Positions 34,540-43,861 of a stretch of DNA of 64,000 nucleotides are shown here, piece by piece. The notes under the pieces are model-generated. The model was given only the letters and a program-made list of their open reading frames with translations, did no database searches and was not told the DNA's origin. The stretch spans positions 124,001 to 188,000 of the forward strand of contig JBMNKF010000001.1 in the NCBI GenBank assembly GCA_050952065.1. The letters are read 5' to 3'. The position numbers and the translations under genes are program-made. This DNA comes from JAXGZG01 sp050952065. Its GTDB lineage: Bacteria > Bacillota > Sulfobacillia > Fermentithermobacillales > Fermentithermobacillaceae. Numbering within the stretch: the stretch's first letter is position 1; every line of letters begins with the position of its first letter.

Positions 34540-36015
34540 ATGACGGGAAAAAGTGTTGTCACAGGTCCTCGTGAAACGTGGCCGGATGAAAGGGCTATGG
34601 CTCGAGCAGAAGCGAACAGAGAGAGTTTTGAGCTTTTGAGGCGAGAGCAAGAGTCTCGCATGAGTGAACTCCCCAAGGCTACTGACCTGGATCGCCTTCC
34701 GTTGGAATGGTACAAGGCCAAGGTTCGACAGCTGAAAGATGAGGCTAAGCAGCGTGGGATCGATGGAGGTATTTTTCTCACCAACCGTTGGAATGTGATC
34801 TACGCCAGTGGACTTCTGCATACCACAACCGAAAGGCCTTTCGCATGCTTCTTCCCAATGGATCAGGAAGACGCATGTATCTGGTTTTACCCGCACCTCG
34901 ACGATGCAATGGTAAAGTCGTGGTGGTGTACAGAAGGCTTCGGCTACTTCGATTTTCAGCACGCGGAGGGTTCGGCTCCGAACGCCGGCATTGTGACGCA
35001 GGGTGATACGTTTAGCATTCACCGCTGGTGGGGAGAGCTCCTATCTCGGCTTGGCTACGGGAACAAAACCATCGGTATAGACATCGGCGGGATGGCGGAG
35101 ATCGGCATCATGCCGGGCCAGGAATTCGCTGGTCGTCTTAACATGTTTGGCGAGTATACGATACCCCAGAAGTTCAGACCTGTGGGCGGTTCCTTCGGAG
35201 TGATGGCATCAGCCATGCCAGAGGCTCAGTTTGTAGACGTAGCGGACATTCTCATCCGGCACCGTATGGTCAAGGATGACATGGAGAACGCACTTACCCA
35301 GCGCGCTATGAACTACTTCTCTGAGATTCACGCCTTTGCCCGCAATTACATTCTTGAGAAAGGAATTGGCGTCCTTGACTGGGAAGTCGCCAACGCCGCT
35401 CGCGAGTGGGGTATGCATCTCGTAATGAAGGACATCAAGAACGAAGGATACCCACACGAGGCGGTTGGCATAGATGTCCGGATTGGCTGCAGGACTGGAC
35501 GACTGTGTGCGTATCCTCATCCCAACCAGATTCAGTGGGCACGTGTCGAACCTGGACACTCGCTGCAGATTTCGGGTGTGGTTCGGATAGGCGGATATGG
35601 AGGAGAGCAGTATCGTTCTTTCCTGATCGCACCCTGGACTGACTGGCAGGAACATGTTTGGGACGTGCATACGGCCACCTATTACATCCAGGCAAGAGAG
35701 TCGTACGCAGGGAATACATGCTCCAATGTGGCGAAGGCGGTTCATGACTATCAAGTAAAGAATGGTGTGTCTCATCTTGTGTATCATCGACCCGGTCACG
35801 GCGAAGGCATGGAGGGACACCAGCCTCCATACCAGGCTCTTGGCGATTACACGGTGATGCAAAAGGGTATGCACTTCTCGAACGAGCCCGGCCTGTTTGA
35901 CCCAGAGAACGGATTTGGGTTCAACCACGGCAACAATATCCTTGTTTGGAATGGAAAAGGCCTTCAGATGGGTACTGCCCCGTGCGACAAGCAGTGGTGT
36001 CTGCTAAAACTGTAG
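34540..36015 (+). CDS. M24-family (Xaa-Pro peptidase-like) protein lacking several metal ligands
   Basis: 491 residues from ATG after TATGAGGAGGTCTCAAAG. A creatinase-type N-terminal domain (GIFLTNRWNVIYASGL) is followed by a pita-bread C-terminal domain. Compared with PepP-type enzymes, the two Asp ligands are replaced (LQISGVV in place of a D-containing strand, GYGGEQYRSF in place of GY..DxTRTF). The His motif (HRPGHGEGMEGH) and the first Glu (NEPGLF) remain, and the last Glu is gone (GFGFNHGNNIL). Three of five ligands changed argues against a normal dinuclear peptidase. It may be a creatinase-like hydrolase or a non-catalytic protein. Confidence 0.8.
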   Translation: MTGKSVVTGPRETWPDERAMARAEANRESFELLRREQESRMSELPKATDLDRLPLEWYKAKVRQLKDEAKQRGIDGGIFLTNRWNVIYASGLLHTTTERPFACFFPMDQEDACIWFYPHLDDAMVKSWWCTEGFGYFDFQHAEGSAPNAGIVTQGDTFSIHRWWGELLSRLGYGNKTIGIDIGGMAEIGIMPGQEFAGRLNMFGEYTIPQKFRPVGGSFGVMASAMPEAQFVDVADILIRHRMVKDDMENALTQRAMNYFSEIHAFARNYILEKGIGVLDWEVANAAREWGMHLVMKDIKNEGYPHEAVGIDVRIGCRTGRLCAYPHPNQIQWARVEPGHSLQISGVVRIGGYGGEQYRSFLIAPWTDWQEHVWDVHTATYYIQARESYAGNTCSNVAKAVHDYQVKNGVSHLVYHRPGHGEGMEGHQPPYQALGDYTVMQKGMHFSNEPGLFDPENGFGFNHGNNILVWNGKGLQMGTAPCDKQWCLLKL

Positions 36016-36042
36016 AAAAGAGTCGTCCAGCGCATCGCGAGG

Positions 36043-36069
36043 AGCCCGGGAAACTGATAGCCCCGGGCT
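36043..36069 (+). terminator. Stem-loop after the M24-like gene
   Basis: AGCCCGGG and CCCGGGCT around an 11-base loop, followed by TCTC. It is 28 bases after the stop, a probable terminator with a poor T-tract. Confidence 0.55.
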
Positions 36070-36707
36070 TCTCACCGTGATCTTTGCGGACACGCTTGTC
36101 CTTGGAGCGCGTTTTTTCTACGCCGGTAGAGATTTCGTGGCTTTTCGGGAGGGGATATACCTGGTCGTCAGCAGAACCACTGCCGACAGGCTTCATTCAG
36201 AACCAGGTCCTGTGCGATTGGGCCCCTACTTCTAGTGTTCTAAAGAAAAAGCGGGAAAGGGAGCCTTTTCCTCTTAGAATTCGGTGCTGACTGTCCCGAC
36301 TGACGTAGTCTTCAGGCGACACGCAGCTGATATTCATGCTTGACGCTATTCTTTAACGATATCTATTCTCCTGCCTAATGCTTAAGGGGCTTTAGTCATC
36401 GCCTGCTAGGTCCAAGATGTGCTGTTCAATCGAACCTATGTTGCTTCGAGGTGTCCTGGCAAAGCAAACATAGTCGGAGATGTTGGCTTGTATGCAGAAC
36501 GCATTCACGTCGCACCGTTTCTCATAGCTATTGCCTTCAGCTCATTGCAGAGGGTACGAGCGGGTTGATACCATGTACCTTAGAGTCAGATTACTGGGAA
36601 CGGCCTCTAGCAGCACAAGTGAACTGCCTGTGAGTTGGCCCTGCCTGATTCTCCGGCTGTCCACTGCTCGAGGCTGTATGTAAATGTGCGTCCAAGAGGT
36701 GAAATCC
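36070..36707. other. Non-coding stretch without recognised content
   Basis: About 640 bases with no convincing gene, promoter pair or repeat. Short open frames here lack ribosome sites and resemble nothing. It may be the remains of older genes, as this part of the window holds several broken ones. Confidence 0.5.
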
Positions 36708-37253
36708 GTGAAACTCGATGATACCGAGATCATCATGGGCAGTCGCATGATGTTAGGGGACCCCACCCATGTGTGCGTGGTTGTGCGGGATGTCGAGAAG
36801 GCGGCGAAGGCGTATGCCGACTTGTTCGGCATCGGGCCGTTTCAGGTGAGAGTCACCGAGACACCTGGTGAGCGGGGATTGGTCCATGGCCAGCATGAAA
36901 GGTATGTTGTGAAATTCGCTTACGCAAAGACAGCTACCATCGTCATTGAGTTGGCCGAAACCGTCGAAGGGCGCACCGCCTACAAGGAGTTCTTGGACGC
37001 CTACGGAGAGGGTATTCACCACATTGGTTTCAAGGCGCCGCCGCCCCTAGACAGGGAACTGGAAAGATGGCGCAAGCAAGGGATACACCCCCTCCAGGTC
37101 AATTACCGCGATGACACGCGGTACGGGTGGGCGTACATGGATACTCGAGCGACGGTAGGCTGCATCCTCGAGATCGTCTGCGACCCCGCCTTGGGATGGT
37201 GGGAAAGCCTCGGTCTTGCACACGACTTGCAGGGCCCGCTAGGGAAGGTCTAG
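36708..37253 (+). CDS. VOC-family protein, methylmalonyl-CoA epimerase/glyoxalase-like
   Basis: 181 residues from GTG at 36708 (site AAGAGGTG). It has a vicinal-oxygen-chelate fold: the first half begins THVCVVVRDVEKAAKAYADLFGIGPF, the second has GEGIHHIGFKAPP and ends CILEIVCD. His and Glu at the usual metal positions are present (His in DPTHV, His in IHHIGF, Glu in LEIV). GEGIHHI resembles methylmalonyl-CoA epimerase, which would complete the mutase-decarboxylase pathway at 15-20 kb. However, the protein is longer than typical epimerases and far from that operon, so another VOC activity is equally possible. Confidence 0.7.
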   Translation: MKLDDTEIIMGSRMMLGDPTHVCVVVRDVEKAAKAYADLFGIGPFQVRVTETPGERGLVHGQHERYVVKFAYAKTATIVIELAETVEGRTAYKEFLDAYGEGIHHIGFKAPPPLDRELERWRKQGIHPLQVNYRDDTRYGWAYMDTRATVGCILEIVCDPALGWWESLGLAHDLQGPLGKV

Positions 37254-37349
37254 GTCAGACGGAAACTGTCCAATGACCCCAACAGGTCTCTTGGTTAGGG
37301 ATCCTTGGGATAGTCAGTCGAAACTGGCCAACAGTGGAGGGGAGGGTGC

Positions 37350-37835
37350 CTGATACTACACATCAGAGCTGTGATCGCCGGCAAAGTGCGCGAGAGGTAT
37401 CTGCGGGAAGGTGCTGCCGAGTACCTGAAGCGGCTTGGCCGTTACGCTAAGGTCGAGTTCGTGGAGGTTCAGGATGAACCTGTACCTGAGCGCGCGTCCG
37501 CAAAGGATCTGACCAATGCTAGAGATGTGGAAGGCGAACGCATACTGCAAGCAGTGCGTGATGGCGACTATCTAGTGGCGATGGACATCCGTGGCAAGCA
37601 GATGTCGTCAGAGGACCTAAGTAGGTGGCTGCAGGAGCGCAGTCTAGCCGGTGAATCTAGCCTGGTGTTTGTGATAGGTGGGACTACCGGATTGTCTGAA
37701 GCCGTGTTGACCAGGGCGCGGTTGAGACTCTCTATGGGTCCAATGACGTTTCCTCACCAGTTCATGCCCATGCTCCTCTTGGAGCAGTTGTACAGAGCGG
37801 TCAAGATTGGGGAGGGGGAACCGTACCATCGGTGA
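37350..37835 (+). CDS. rlmH: 23S rRNA (pseudouridine1915-N3)-methyltransferase RlmH, probable CTG start
   Basis: A SPOUT-class methyltransferase of about 160 residues that modifies helix 69 of 23S rRNA. The knot motif FVIGGTTGLSEAV and the C-terminal MTFPHQFMPMLLLEQLYRA are nearly invariant in RlmH. The first ordinary start codon (GTG 37371) would cut off the first beta strand. Upstream codons CTG-ATA-CTA-CAC-ATC-AGA-GCT encode the missing MILHIRAV-like strand. CTG at 37350 lies 9 bases after GGAGG (37336-37340), so a rare CTG start is likely. Confidence 0.92.
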   Translation: MILHIRAVIAGKVRERYLREGAAEYLKRLGRYAKVEFVEVQDEPVPERASAKDLTNARDVEGERILQAVRDGDYLVAMDIRGKQMSSEDLSRWLQERSLAGESSLVFVIGGTTGLSEAVLTRARLRLSMGPMTFPHQFMPMLLLEQLYRAVKIGEGEPYHR

Positions 37836-37938
37836 GATCACGGAGCCATTGACCACTGAAGGTGGCATGCGTTGAGCACCAAGAGCATAGTCGGGCCCGA
37901 AGAGCCCGTCGCCGTAACCAGTGATGGGCGCAGTTTGT

Positions 37939-38778
37939 CTACTGCGTAGCTAGCGCGTTTCGAAGGCGTTGAATCGCGCGTTCGTCGCACCTGCGAGCAT
38001 CTCTGATGATAGCCTGAAGCTGCCTGCGAGATTCCGGTTCAGCCAGCCTGATGTGGGCCTGAGGATTGCCGTTGCCGCCTAGGACTGCCCAAGCCTTCCA
38101 CATAAGGGTGTGCTCGTTGTCGTATTCGGCAGCGGCCGCCAGCAGGTCGTGGGCCATAATCGGCTCGGTTTTCGCCATCTCACTCAAGAAGATGTGCGCG
38201 TACCAGCGGCATTCGGCTACGTCGCCGACGGCGATGTCGTGCACGTGATGCCGCTGCCGCAGCTGATCGACGTCCAGTGACGCGAATTCTTCGTCGCCCA
38301 GATGATCCGCCCAGGCGGTATATGCCTCGAATCCGCTATGGCAGCCGTTGACTTCGGGTGTCGTAGCTACCTCTATTGCCCACTGCAACGTCTCACGGTT
38401 TCGCTCCCGTAGGTCGGGGCGAGATGTCTTCTCACCTATGGAAATGGCGCTAATTGTATCCCGGAACCGATCCCGTTTCCGAAAATATCCCTCAGGCTCG
38501 AACTCTACTCCGGCGCCGAAGACCGGATCGTCCTGAAAGTAGTTCCAGCCGATAAGAACCCGTCCGTCGTCGTCATACCCCGTGATTAAGCAGCACTCAG
38601 GCGGGCTGATCACGCCGAAGGCCAGGACCGGGCGGCCGTTATCCACTTCAGACTTGATCCGCCTACGCATGATGTCCTCATCGTCTGGACGTCCCTGCTT
38701 TTTTATGATCTCGTATCCATACCCCGCGTGCTCGAAGGCGCGCCGGATGACCTCCCGTGGATCGGCGATGAACATCAC
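37939..38778 (-). CDS. Unknown BtrH/C39-peptidase-like protein, probably N-terminally truncated
   Basis: 279 residues starting ATG or GTG near 38778, with no ribosome site and a stop just upstream. The N-terminal part (GRPVLAFGVISPPECCLITGYDDDGRVLIGWNYFQDD) resembles the second half of papain-like domains in BtrH/C39-type proteins of Firmicutes, in which a preceding segment carries the catalytic Cys. That segment is absent here. The rest is helical (TLQWAIEVATTPEV, MAHDLLAAAAEYDNEHTLMWKAW). It is probably a 5'-truncated gene; no function can be given. Confidence 0.6.
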   Translation of the reverse strand: MMFIADPREVIRRAFEHAGYGYEIIKKQGRPDDEDIMRRRIKSEVDNGRPVLAFGVISPPECCLITGYDDDGRVLIGWNYFQDDPVFGAGVEFEPEGYFRKRDRFRDTISAISIGEKTSRPDLRERNRETLQWAIEVATTPEVNGCHSGFEAYTAWADHLGDEEFASLDVDQLRQRHHVHDIAVGDVAECRWYAHIFLSEMAKTEPIMAHDLLAAAAEYDNEHTLMWKAWAVLGGNGNPQAHIRLAEPESRRQLQAIIRDARRCDERAIQRLRNALATQ

Positions 38779-39001
38779 GTCGGTGTTGTCCTGATGCTAG
38801 CCATCACGCCGGAGCAGGCCGAAAGCTAGTTCAACCGTAGGTGGGCGGTATCCTCCTGGAGTGCTTCTACCGGTGCCTAAATGGAATTCCTGCGACCTTC
38901 GCATCTTTTCCTGTCCTGACAAGCGGGGCCTGTCGCGCACCCGGTCGGACGGGAGACCGCAAGGTCAACGCGCCGCGGACGTTGCACCCATGGTTCGCCT
39001 A

Positions 39002-39030
39002 TTGACTCGGCAGGGAAATTATGGTATATT
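39002..39030 (+). promoter_or_regulatory. Sigma-A-type promoter
   Basis: TTGACT (39002-39007), exactly 17 bases, TATATT (39025-39030). It is 43 bases before the start of the gene at 39074 and one of the best promoter matches in the window. Confidence 0.75.
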
Positions 39031-39073
39031 TGAAGATTAGACCCCAACGCTTGATCGGATGGAGGCCCAACCA

Positions 39074-40678
39074 ATGGCATCAGATATAGCGCTGTCGTCC
39101 GGATCACTTTCGACGAAGCAAGCTATCCTCGAAATAACAAGGCAAAATGAACTTACTGTATCCCATGGGTTGTTACTAACCGAAAGACAAGCGATGGAAC
39201 TCCTGGAGACCCGTTCATGTTCTCTTAAGGACACCGGTAGGTTGGAGTTTGGTGCCGGCGCCATCGGGAGACTGATCCAAGAATTCAGCAGTTCGCCGTA
39301 TGTGTCTCCGGACAACTACCTGGAGACCCTCCACGAATTGATTGAGATATTCTACTACTTCAAGAATGAAACTCTGGACCTCATAAGCGACGACAACCTC
39401 ATCCGGTTCATGAAGAAGTGTTTCGACGGAAGGTGCGGAGGCTCTCTTGAGATTCTCAGATCCAGGGATCTCGAGGAGATGGCTCGGAGCATCAGAAGCC
39501 GCGTCGGCGGCAGTGTCGACGGGCGGGAAGGATGGCGTACGGAATCTCTAGCCGCGACCCGAGATCAGGAACGATCGGCCGAGAATGGTCCCTTCAATTC
39601 CGGTCCGGGAGTCGTTGCACAGGGTGGTGCGGACGGTGCGGCACTAAGCCAAAGCCGTGAGAACTGCGAGTTTGGGGATGCCTCAGCTTCGGTTGAGGCT
39701 GCCATGCGCCCGGTCAACCGACCTTCTAGGATCACGAAGACAGCGCTCAGCGCGGAGTTCTACCTACGATCGCTCCTGACGGAGGCTTACTGCCAAGGTG
39801 AACTGGACGCTCCGCAAATGGAGGCAATCTTGATGCAGTGCCTCAGCGTTTTGGCTGCCGGCGTGGAACGACTGAACAAAGGTAAGAGCAGTTCCGTGAA
39901 GTGGGAGGCGGCCCAGACACTGGCGGAGTCCATCTTCTACACTATGGGTTTGTACTTGAAAGGCCAGCCCGAAGTTTCGCTTGCGGTTCAGACCCTCAAG
40001 ATCGAACCGTTATCTGAGATCTATCGCAAAGGTCGCCATGTTCTCGATTCACAGCTGGCCTTTGCCAGAGGCCTGTACGAACTTGTCCGTATGACTAAGG
40101 TGTCCACTCCAGACTACGCGTATGTCGAGACTATCGACCGGGGCATAGAAGACTTCTTCCGCTGTTACGACCCGGACTTTGCCGCGCACGAGGTTCCGGG
40201 GTCCATCGATTATCAATTGCTAAATCCGGTTATGGGTCTGGCCGGCGTTGAGTATATGATCCGCTATCTCCAAAGCCTTTACCTTGAGAATCAATTCTGC
40301 TCTGCGTTTGATGCAGCGGTCATCGACGAGGTTATGCGAAACTACTACTTCGAGTACGAGGATCTGCTTGACAACATTTGTGGCCAAGTGCTCCGAAATG
40401 CCTTGGGGTGCGCTATCTTGGGCGAAAGTGTGTTGTCCCTTAGACTGTCCCGGGTCGATGTCCAGAGACTGAAGGGTGTTCTGGCCCACAAAGACAGAGA
40501 ATACACCCGCGATATCTTGAAGTGGGCCCTAGAGACGGCGTTGGACAGATTATCACTCAAGAGTGCGCCGTTGAAGGCCTACCTGACAGCAAGCCTCACG
40601 GAATTGATGTCACGGATAAGTACTGCTAAGGATACAGGTAGGCTGGACAAGATATTCGTCCCAAGCCAGATTCCTTGA
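39074..40678 (+). CDS. DUF6179-like protein of unknown function
   Basis: 534 residues from ATG at 39074, 8 bases after GGAGG. It is soluble and mostly helical. The N-terminal domain (about 1-130) contains LTERQAMELLE and YLETLHELIEIFYYFKNE. A low-complexity linker (about 150-215) leads to the C-terminal domain, with LLTEAYCQGELDAPQMEAIL, KSSSVKWEAAQTLAESIFYT and GLYLKGQPE. This pattern matches the uncharacterised clostridial DUF6179 proteins as I remember them. It has its own strong promoter and no operon partners on the same strand. Confidence 0.75.
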   Translation: MASDIALSSGSLSTKQAILEITRQNELTVSHGLLLTERQAMELLETRSCSLKDTGRLEFGAGAIGRLIQEFSSSPYVSPDNYLETLHELIEIFYYFKNETLDLISDDNLIRFMKKCFDGRCGGSLEILRSRDLEEMARSIRSRVGGSVDGREGWRTESLAATRDQERSAENGPFNSGPGVVAQGGADGAALSQSRENCEFGDASASVEAAMRPVNRPSRITKTALSAEFYLRSLLTEAYCQGELDAPQMEAILMQCLSVLAAGVERLNKGKSSSVKWEAAQTLAESIFYTMGLYLKGQPEVSLAVQTLKIEPLSEIYRKGRHVLDSQLAFARGLYELVRMTKVSTPDYAYVETIDRGIEDFFRCYDPDFAAHEVPGSIDYQLLNPVMGLAGVEYMIRYLQSLYLENQFCSAFDAAVIDEVMRNYYFEYEDLLDNICGQVLRNALGCAILGESVLSLRLSRVDVQRLKGVLAHKDREYTRDILKWALETALDRLSLKSAPLKAYLTASLTELMSRISTAKDTGRLDKIFVPSQIP

Positions 40679-40696
40679 GTAAGTGTGCGTTTGCGC

Positions 40697-42040
40697 CTAA
40701 GGAGACCAGTCTCTTATCTCTTCAAGAACCGAGTCCGTGTTGGATACAAGGTCCGAGAATGACGGCTCAACCAGAATGTCCGGATATAGGCTTTCGGAGT
40801 CGTCATCCGAGAACCTGAAGTACTTGGTGGAGTATCTGACGCTCAGCCCGGAGTTGGGGAGGTTAAACGATTTCACCTCGCCAAAGTGGTTGGGCCGTCC
40901 TCCTGTTGGCTCGCCTATGAATATCGCTTCGGTGTTGTTTTTGAGCGTTAGGGCGTTCAAGATCGCCGACGAGAAGGTGGACCGCCCGATAACCACGAAC
41001 AGGTGACCCTTGTTGTTGATCTTCTCGGACTTCGCTAAGGCACTAAGCAGGGGCTCTATGACCCTTGAGTTACCTCCGCCGTTGTTCCTTAGGTCCACAA
41101 CGAACTTCTCTACATCGTGGGAATCCACAAAGTCCATCAGCTCTCGCGTTAGCGCCTTGACAGGCTTGTTTTTGTCTTCTTCGCAGGTATTGTACTGGAA
41201 GTAGAGCATTTTCTCTGAGTCCACGTATTCGTACCAGTAGAATTCCTTAGGGTTTCGTTTCCACAGCGGGGTGGTGGGCCTTCCTAGAGCGTCCTCCAGT
41301 CGTACAACGTTGATCTTTGCGTTGTTCGGCACGGACTTCATCACGATGGCCTCTCGGCTACCGTCAGCGTCCTCGAACTCGAAGGTACCTTCGGCAAGAC
41401 CGTCAATGTACCCGAAGTGTTTGAGGACTTCGGCGCACCTTGCCGCGTTAACGAATTCTGACTTCAACGTGGCTTCGTTCTCGTGCGCGATCAACGGGAT
41501 AAGACTCTGGTAGACTTCTTCCGTGGCGACTCCGCCGATGCTTACCAGCCGCTTGCCAAGGAGTGCCGCGTATTCTTCCGCCACCGCGGTCACGTACACG
41601 CCTTCTTTGAACCAATAGGTTTGCACCGGAAACCAGTGCAAGGGTATGGAGAAAGACACGAAGGTATGGGCATCGCCAACGCTCGCCACAAGCTTCACGA
41701 ATTCTACGAACCGTCCCGGATCATCCAGGTCCGGCAAAGCGTCTCTCAAGTTAGCGACGGCGGCAGCGAAGTCTTCCTTGGATACCCTATGGTAGAGGTT
41801 CTTGTGCCGCCTCTCAAGCTGCATTGTCAGGTATTCCAGGTCTTCTTCCCACTTCTTGACCTTAGCGTCGTGATACGCATTACTGCACAGCATCTCCCAC
41901 TTTTGCGCTACCTCCTGAGAGGAAAGGACTGGCCCGGATGAGCCGGAACATGCGGAAAGGCTCACGACAAGAGCCAAAAACATCGTGAGCAGCGTTGCGC
42001 ACTTACCTATGAGACTTGTCTTGTCGCGGTCGAACGTCAT
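40697..42040 (-). CDS. S41-type (C-terminal processing protease-like) lipoprotein
   Basis: 447 residues with a lipoprotein signal peptide (LLTMFLALVVSLSAC, lipobox LSAC). The C-terminal half has the tail-specific protease fold: FVVDLRNNGGGNSRVI, then VIGRSTFSSAIL with the catalytic-Ser position, IFIGEPTGGRPNHFG and the final YPDILVEP. No PDZ domain is obvious between. S41 enzymes cleave unfolded or signalling proteins outside the membrane. Lgt at 12.8 kb would lipidate it. ATG at 42040 follows AAGGGTGACTTCAT. Confidence 0.85.
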   Translation of the reverse strand: MTFDRDKTSLIGKCATLLTMFLALVVSLSACSGSSGPVLSSQEVAQKWEMLCSNAYHDAKVKKWEEDLEYLTMQLERRHKNLYHRVSKEDFAAAVANLRDALPDLDDPGRFVEFVKLVASVGDAHTFVSFSIPLHWFPVQTYWFKEGVYVTAVAEEYAALLGKRLVSIGGVATEEVYQSLIPLIAHENEATLKSEFVNAARCAEVLKHFGYIDGLAEGTFEFEDADGSREAIVMKSVPNNAKINVVRLEDALGRPTTPLWKRNPKEFYWYEYVDSEKMLYFQYNTCEEDKNKPVKALTRELMDFVDSHDVEKFVVDLRNNGGGNSRVIEPLLSALAKSEKINNKGHLFVVIGRSTFSSAILNALTLKNNTEAIFIGEPTGGRPNHFGEVKSFNLPNSGLSVRYSTKYFRFSDDDSESLYPDILVEPSFSDLVSNTDSVLEEIRDWSP

Positions 42041-42316
42041 ATGAAGTCACCCTTTTGCTCCTGTTTCTTCCTGGAGTCGAGCTCCAGTTCAATCCACGGT
42101 CCACCCCTAGGACTCTCGCTTCAAGAGACTGCGCTCGGTCAATCATACCAAGCGTAGTTCAACTGGAGATACGTGCTATCCTCGCATGGATCGAGGCGGG
42201 AGAAATCGGTTCATAAGGACAACATCTGGCTGTCCCCAGATGTCGCCCCGGCAGATCCGGACATTCATTAGTATTCATGAGTATTCATGTATAGCGAGAG
42301 GCTGTCAACGCCCGGT

Positions 42317-42688
42317 CTACTTCCGCTCAGGTACGACCTCCAGCCAATACCCGTCGGGATCCTCGATGAAGTAGATGCCCATCTGTGGGTTCTCATAGCA
42401 GATGCAACCCATCTGTTTGTGGAGTTCGTGCGCCTCTTCGAAGCGATCCGTCCTGAAAGCAAGATGGAACTCGCCGTCGCCGAGATCGTACGGCCTATCC
42501 CGGTCCCTAAGCCAAGTCAGTTCCAGCAGGAAGTCTGTGGTGTCGTTTCCGACGTACACGATGATAAAAGAGCCGTCCTTGGCGGTAATCCGCTTCTTCT
42601 CGGTGAGGCCCAACGCTTGCTCGTAGAACTTCAGCGATCTCTCAAGGTCGAAGACGTTGTAGTTCTCATGAACCATCTTGAACTTCAT
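42317..42688 (-). CDS. VOC-family protein (lactoylglutathione lyase-like)
   Basis: 123 residues, a single VOC domain: FKMVHENYNVFDLERSLKFYEQALGL, GEFHLAFRTD, then GIYFIEDPDGYWLEVVPE. His, Glu and the second-half metal ligands are in the expected places for glyoxalase I. ATG follows AAAGGAAGGATTCTT. Single-domain members dimerise to form two active sites. It lies just downstream of the MBL-fold hydrolase on the same strand, perhaps a glyoxalase I/II-like pair, though the MBL protein is not of the glyoxalase II type. Confidence 0.88.
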   Translation of the reverse strand: MKFKMVHENYNVFDLERSLKFYEQALGLTEKKRITAKDGSFIIVYVGNDTTDFLLELTWLRDRDRPYDLGDGEFHLAFRTDRFEEAHELHKQMGCICYENPQMGIYFIEDPDGYWLEVVPERK

Positions 42689-42790
42689 AAGAATCCTTCC
42701 TTTCTTGTTGTCTTTGCAGACATTCCTGTCACGCGGATCTTCTTGTCATCGCAGGTCTTCTTGTCGCTGCAACTCCTCTTGTTGTCCAGA

Positions 42791-43504
42791 TTACAGGTCG
42801 ATTTCCCACTCCTGTCCGGCCCGCTCTATATCCATAAGAACTGTTCCACGAAGATTCGCTTCCCGTTCGCGTTTGTATCGCTCGATCACCGAGACCTCCC
42901 GGCCAAAATGCATGGGGAAGGCGCGCTTGACCTTTGTTGTGTTCAACAGCGCCTCGAGGCCCAGATGGTAGTATTCCTCCTGCCTGGGGTCCAAGGGCAC
43001 AAATGCAATGTCGATTGGAATCCCCCTCAAATGGTTCATTTGTTCACTAAACGCTGCCGTCATGTCATCGTTGTACTGCTGAGTTTCCTCTTTCCACACC
43101 CAGAGGTTCAAGTCGCCGGCATGGTATACGGTCTTTTCGAGGTAACTCAGAAGAAACGCGACGCCCATGTCGGTTGACTTGAGTGTCTTCAAGAGCACCG
43201 TCCGGTTATGGCCGTCGTCGAACTCGTATCGTTTTTCGGGGTTTACGAGTGTGACCTTCTCGGATACCCAGTCTCCTTTGGGCGGCTCGATATCGGAGGA
43301 CAGCACGTATTCGATGTTAGGATATTTGTGACGTAGATCGAGAACCTTGGAGCTGAAGTGGTCTCCGTGACTGTGGCTCACAAAGACGAAGAGTTTTTTC
43401 TCAGTGTCCATCTGTGGGATATCCCCGGTGAAATAGTCGAATAGCCAGTAGCACGCATCCCATTCCACCAGAAATCCGCTATGACCGATGTACCGGACCT
43501 TCAT
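42791..43504 (-). CDS. Metallo-beta-lactamase-fold hydrolase
   Basis: 237 residues from ATG at 43504 after GGGGAGGCAGGTTTC. N-terminal KVRYIGHSGFLVEWDACYWLFDYFTG and the zinc motif SHSHGDHFSSKVL are followed by the later ligand regions HAGDLN and PMHFGRE. This belongs to the UlaG/YcbL-like branch of the superfamily (short, no CASP domain). The substrate is unknown. It is close to the VOC gene on the same strand and probably co-transcribed. Confidence 0.88.
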   Translation of the reverse strand: MKVRYIGHSGFLVEWDACYWLFDYFTGDIPQMDTEKKLFVFVSHSHGDHFSSKVLDLRHKYPNIEYVLSSDIEPPKGDWVSEKVTLVNPEKRYEFDDGHNRTVLLKTLKSTDMGVAFLLSYLEKTVYHAGDLNLWVWKEETQQYNDDMTAAFSEQMNHLRGIPIDIAFVPLDPRQEEYYHLGLEALLNTTKVKRAFPMHFGREVSVIERYKREREANLRGTVLMDIERAGQEWEIDL

Positions 43505-43861
43505 CTGAAACCTGCCTCCCCCGATTGCAGTATGGTTGGCGAGTTGCTCCGGTGAGGAAACCACGGTGATTGTTTCCGTTCGTTCATGGTTTTCTCCTGC
43601 GTGGGGCAGTTGGGGTTAGTGGTTTTGGGTATACGCCGTGGGAGGAGAACCCCCGTCAGTGACTAGGATTGCCCCAGCCCCTTTACGCCTGAGCAGGATT
43701 GCCCTTGCACCTCAAGGTCGCTGTATGATGGATGACGAAATAGACAGCACTGAAGAAGCAGAAATGATGGCGAGCAGGAGCGCTGGCGAGCAGAGACGCA
43801 GGCGTAGAAGTGTCGGCGACGTCGAAGTCCCTCAATCTATGGGACTACTGGAGGTTAGTCC
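43505..43861. other. Divergent intergenic region
   Basis: About 357 bases between divergent genes. An open frame here (43638-43865, plus strand) encodes an Arg/Glu-rich peptide without a ribosome site. A short imperfect repeat, AGGATTGCCC, occurs twice near 43667 and 43695. I see no clear promoter pair. Confidence 0.4.
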
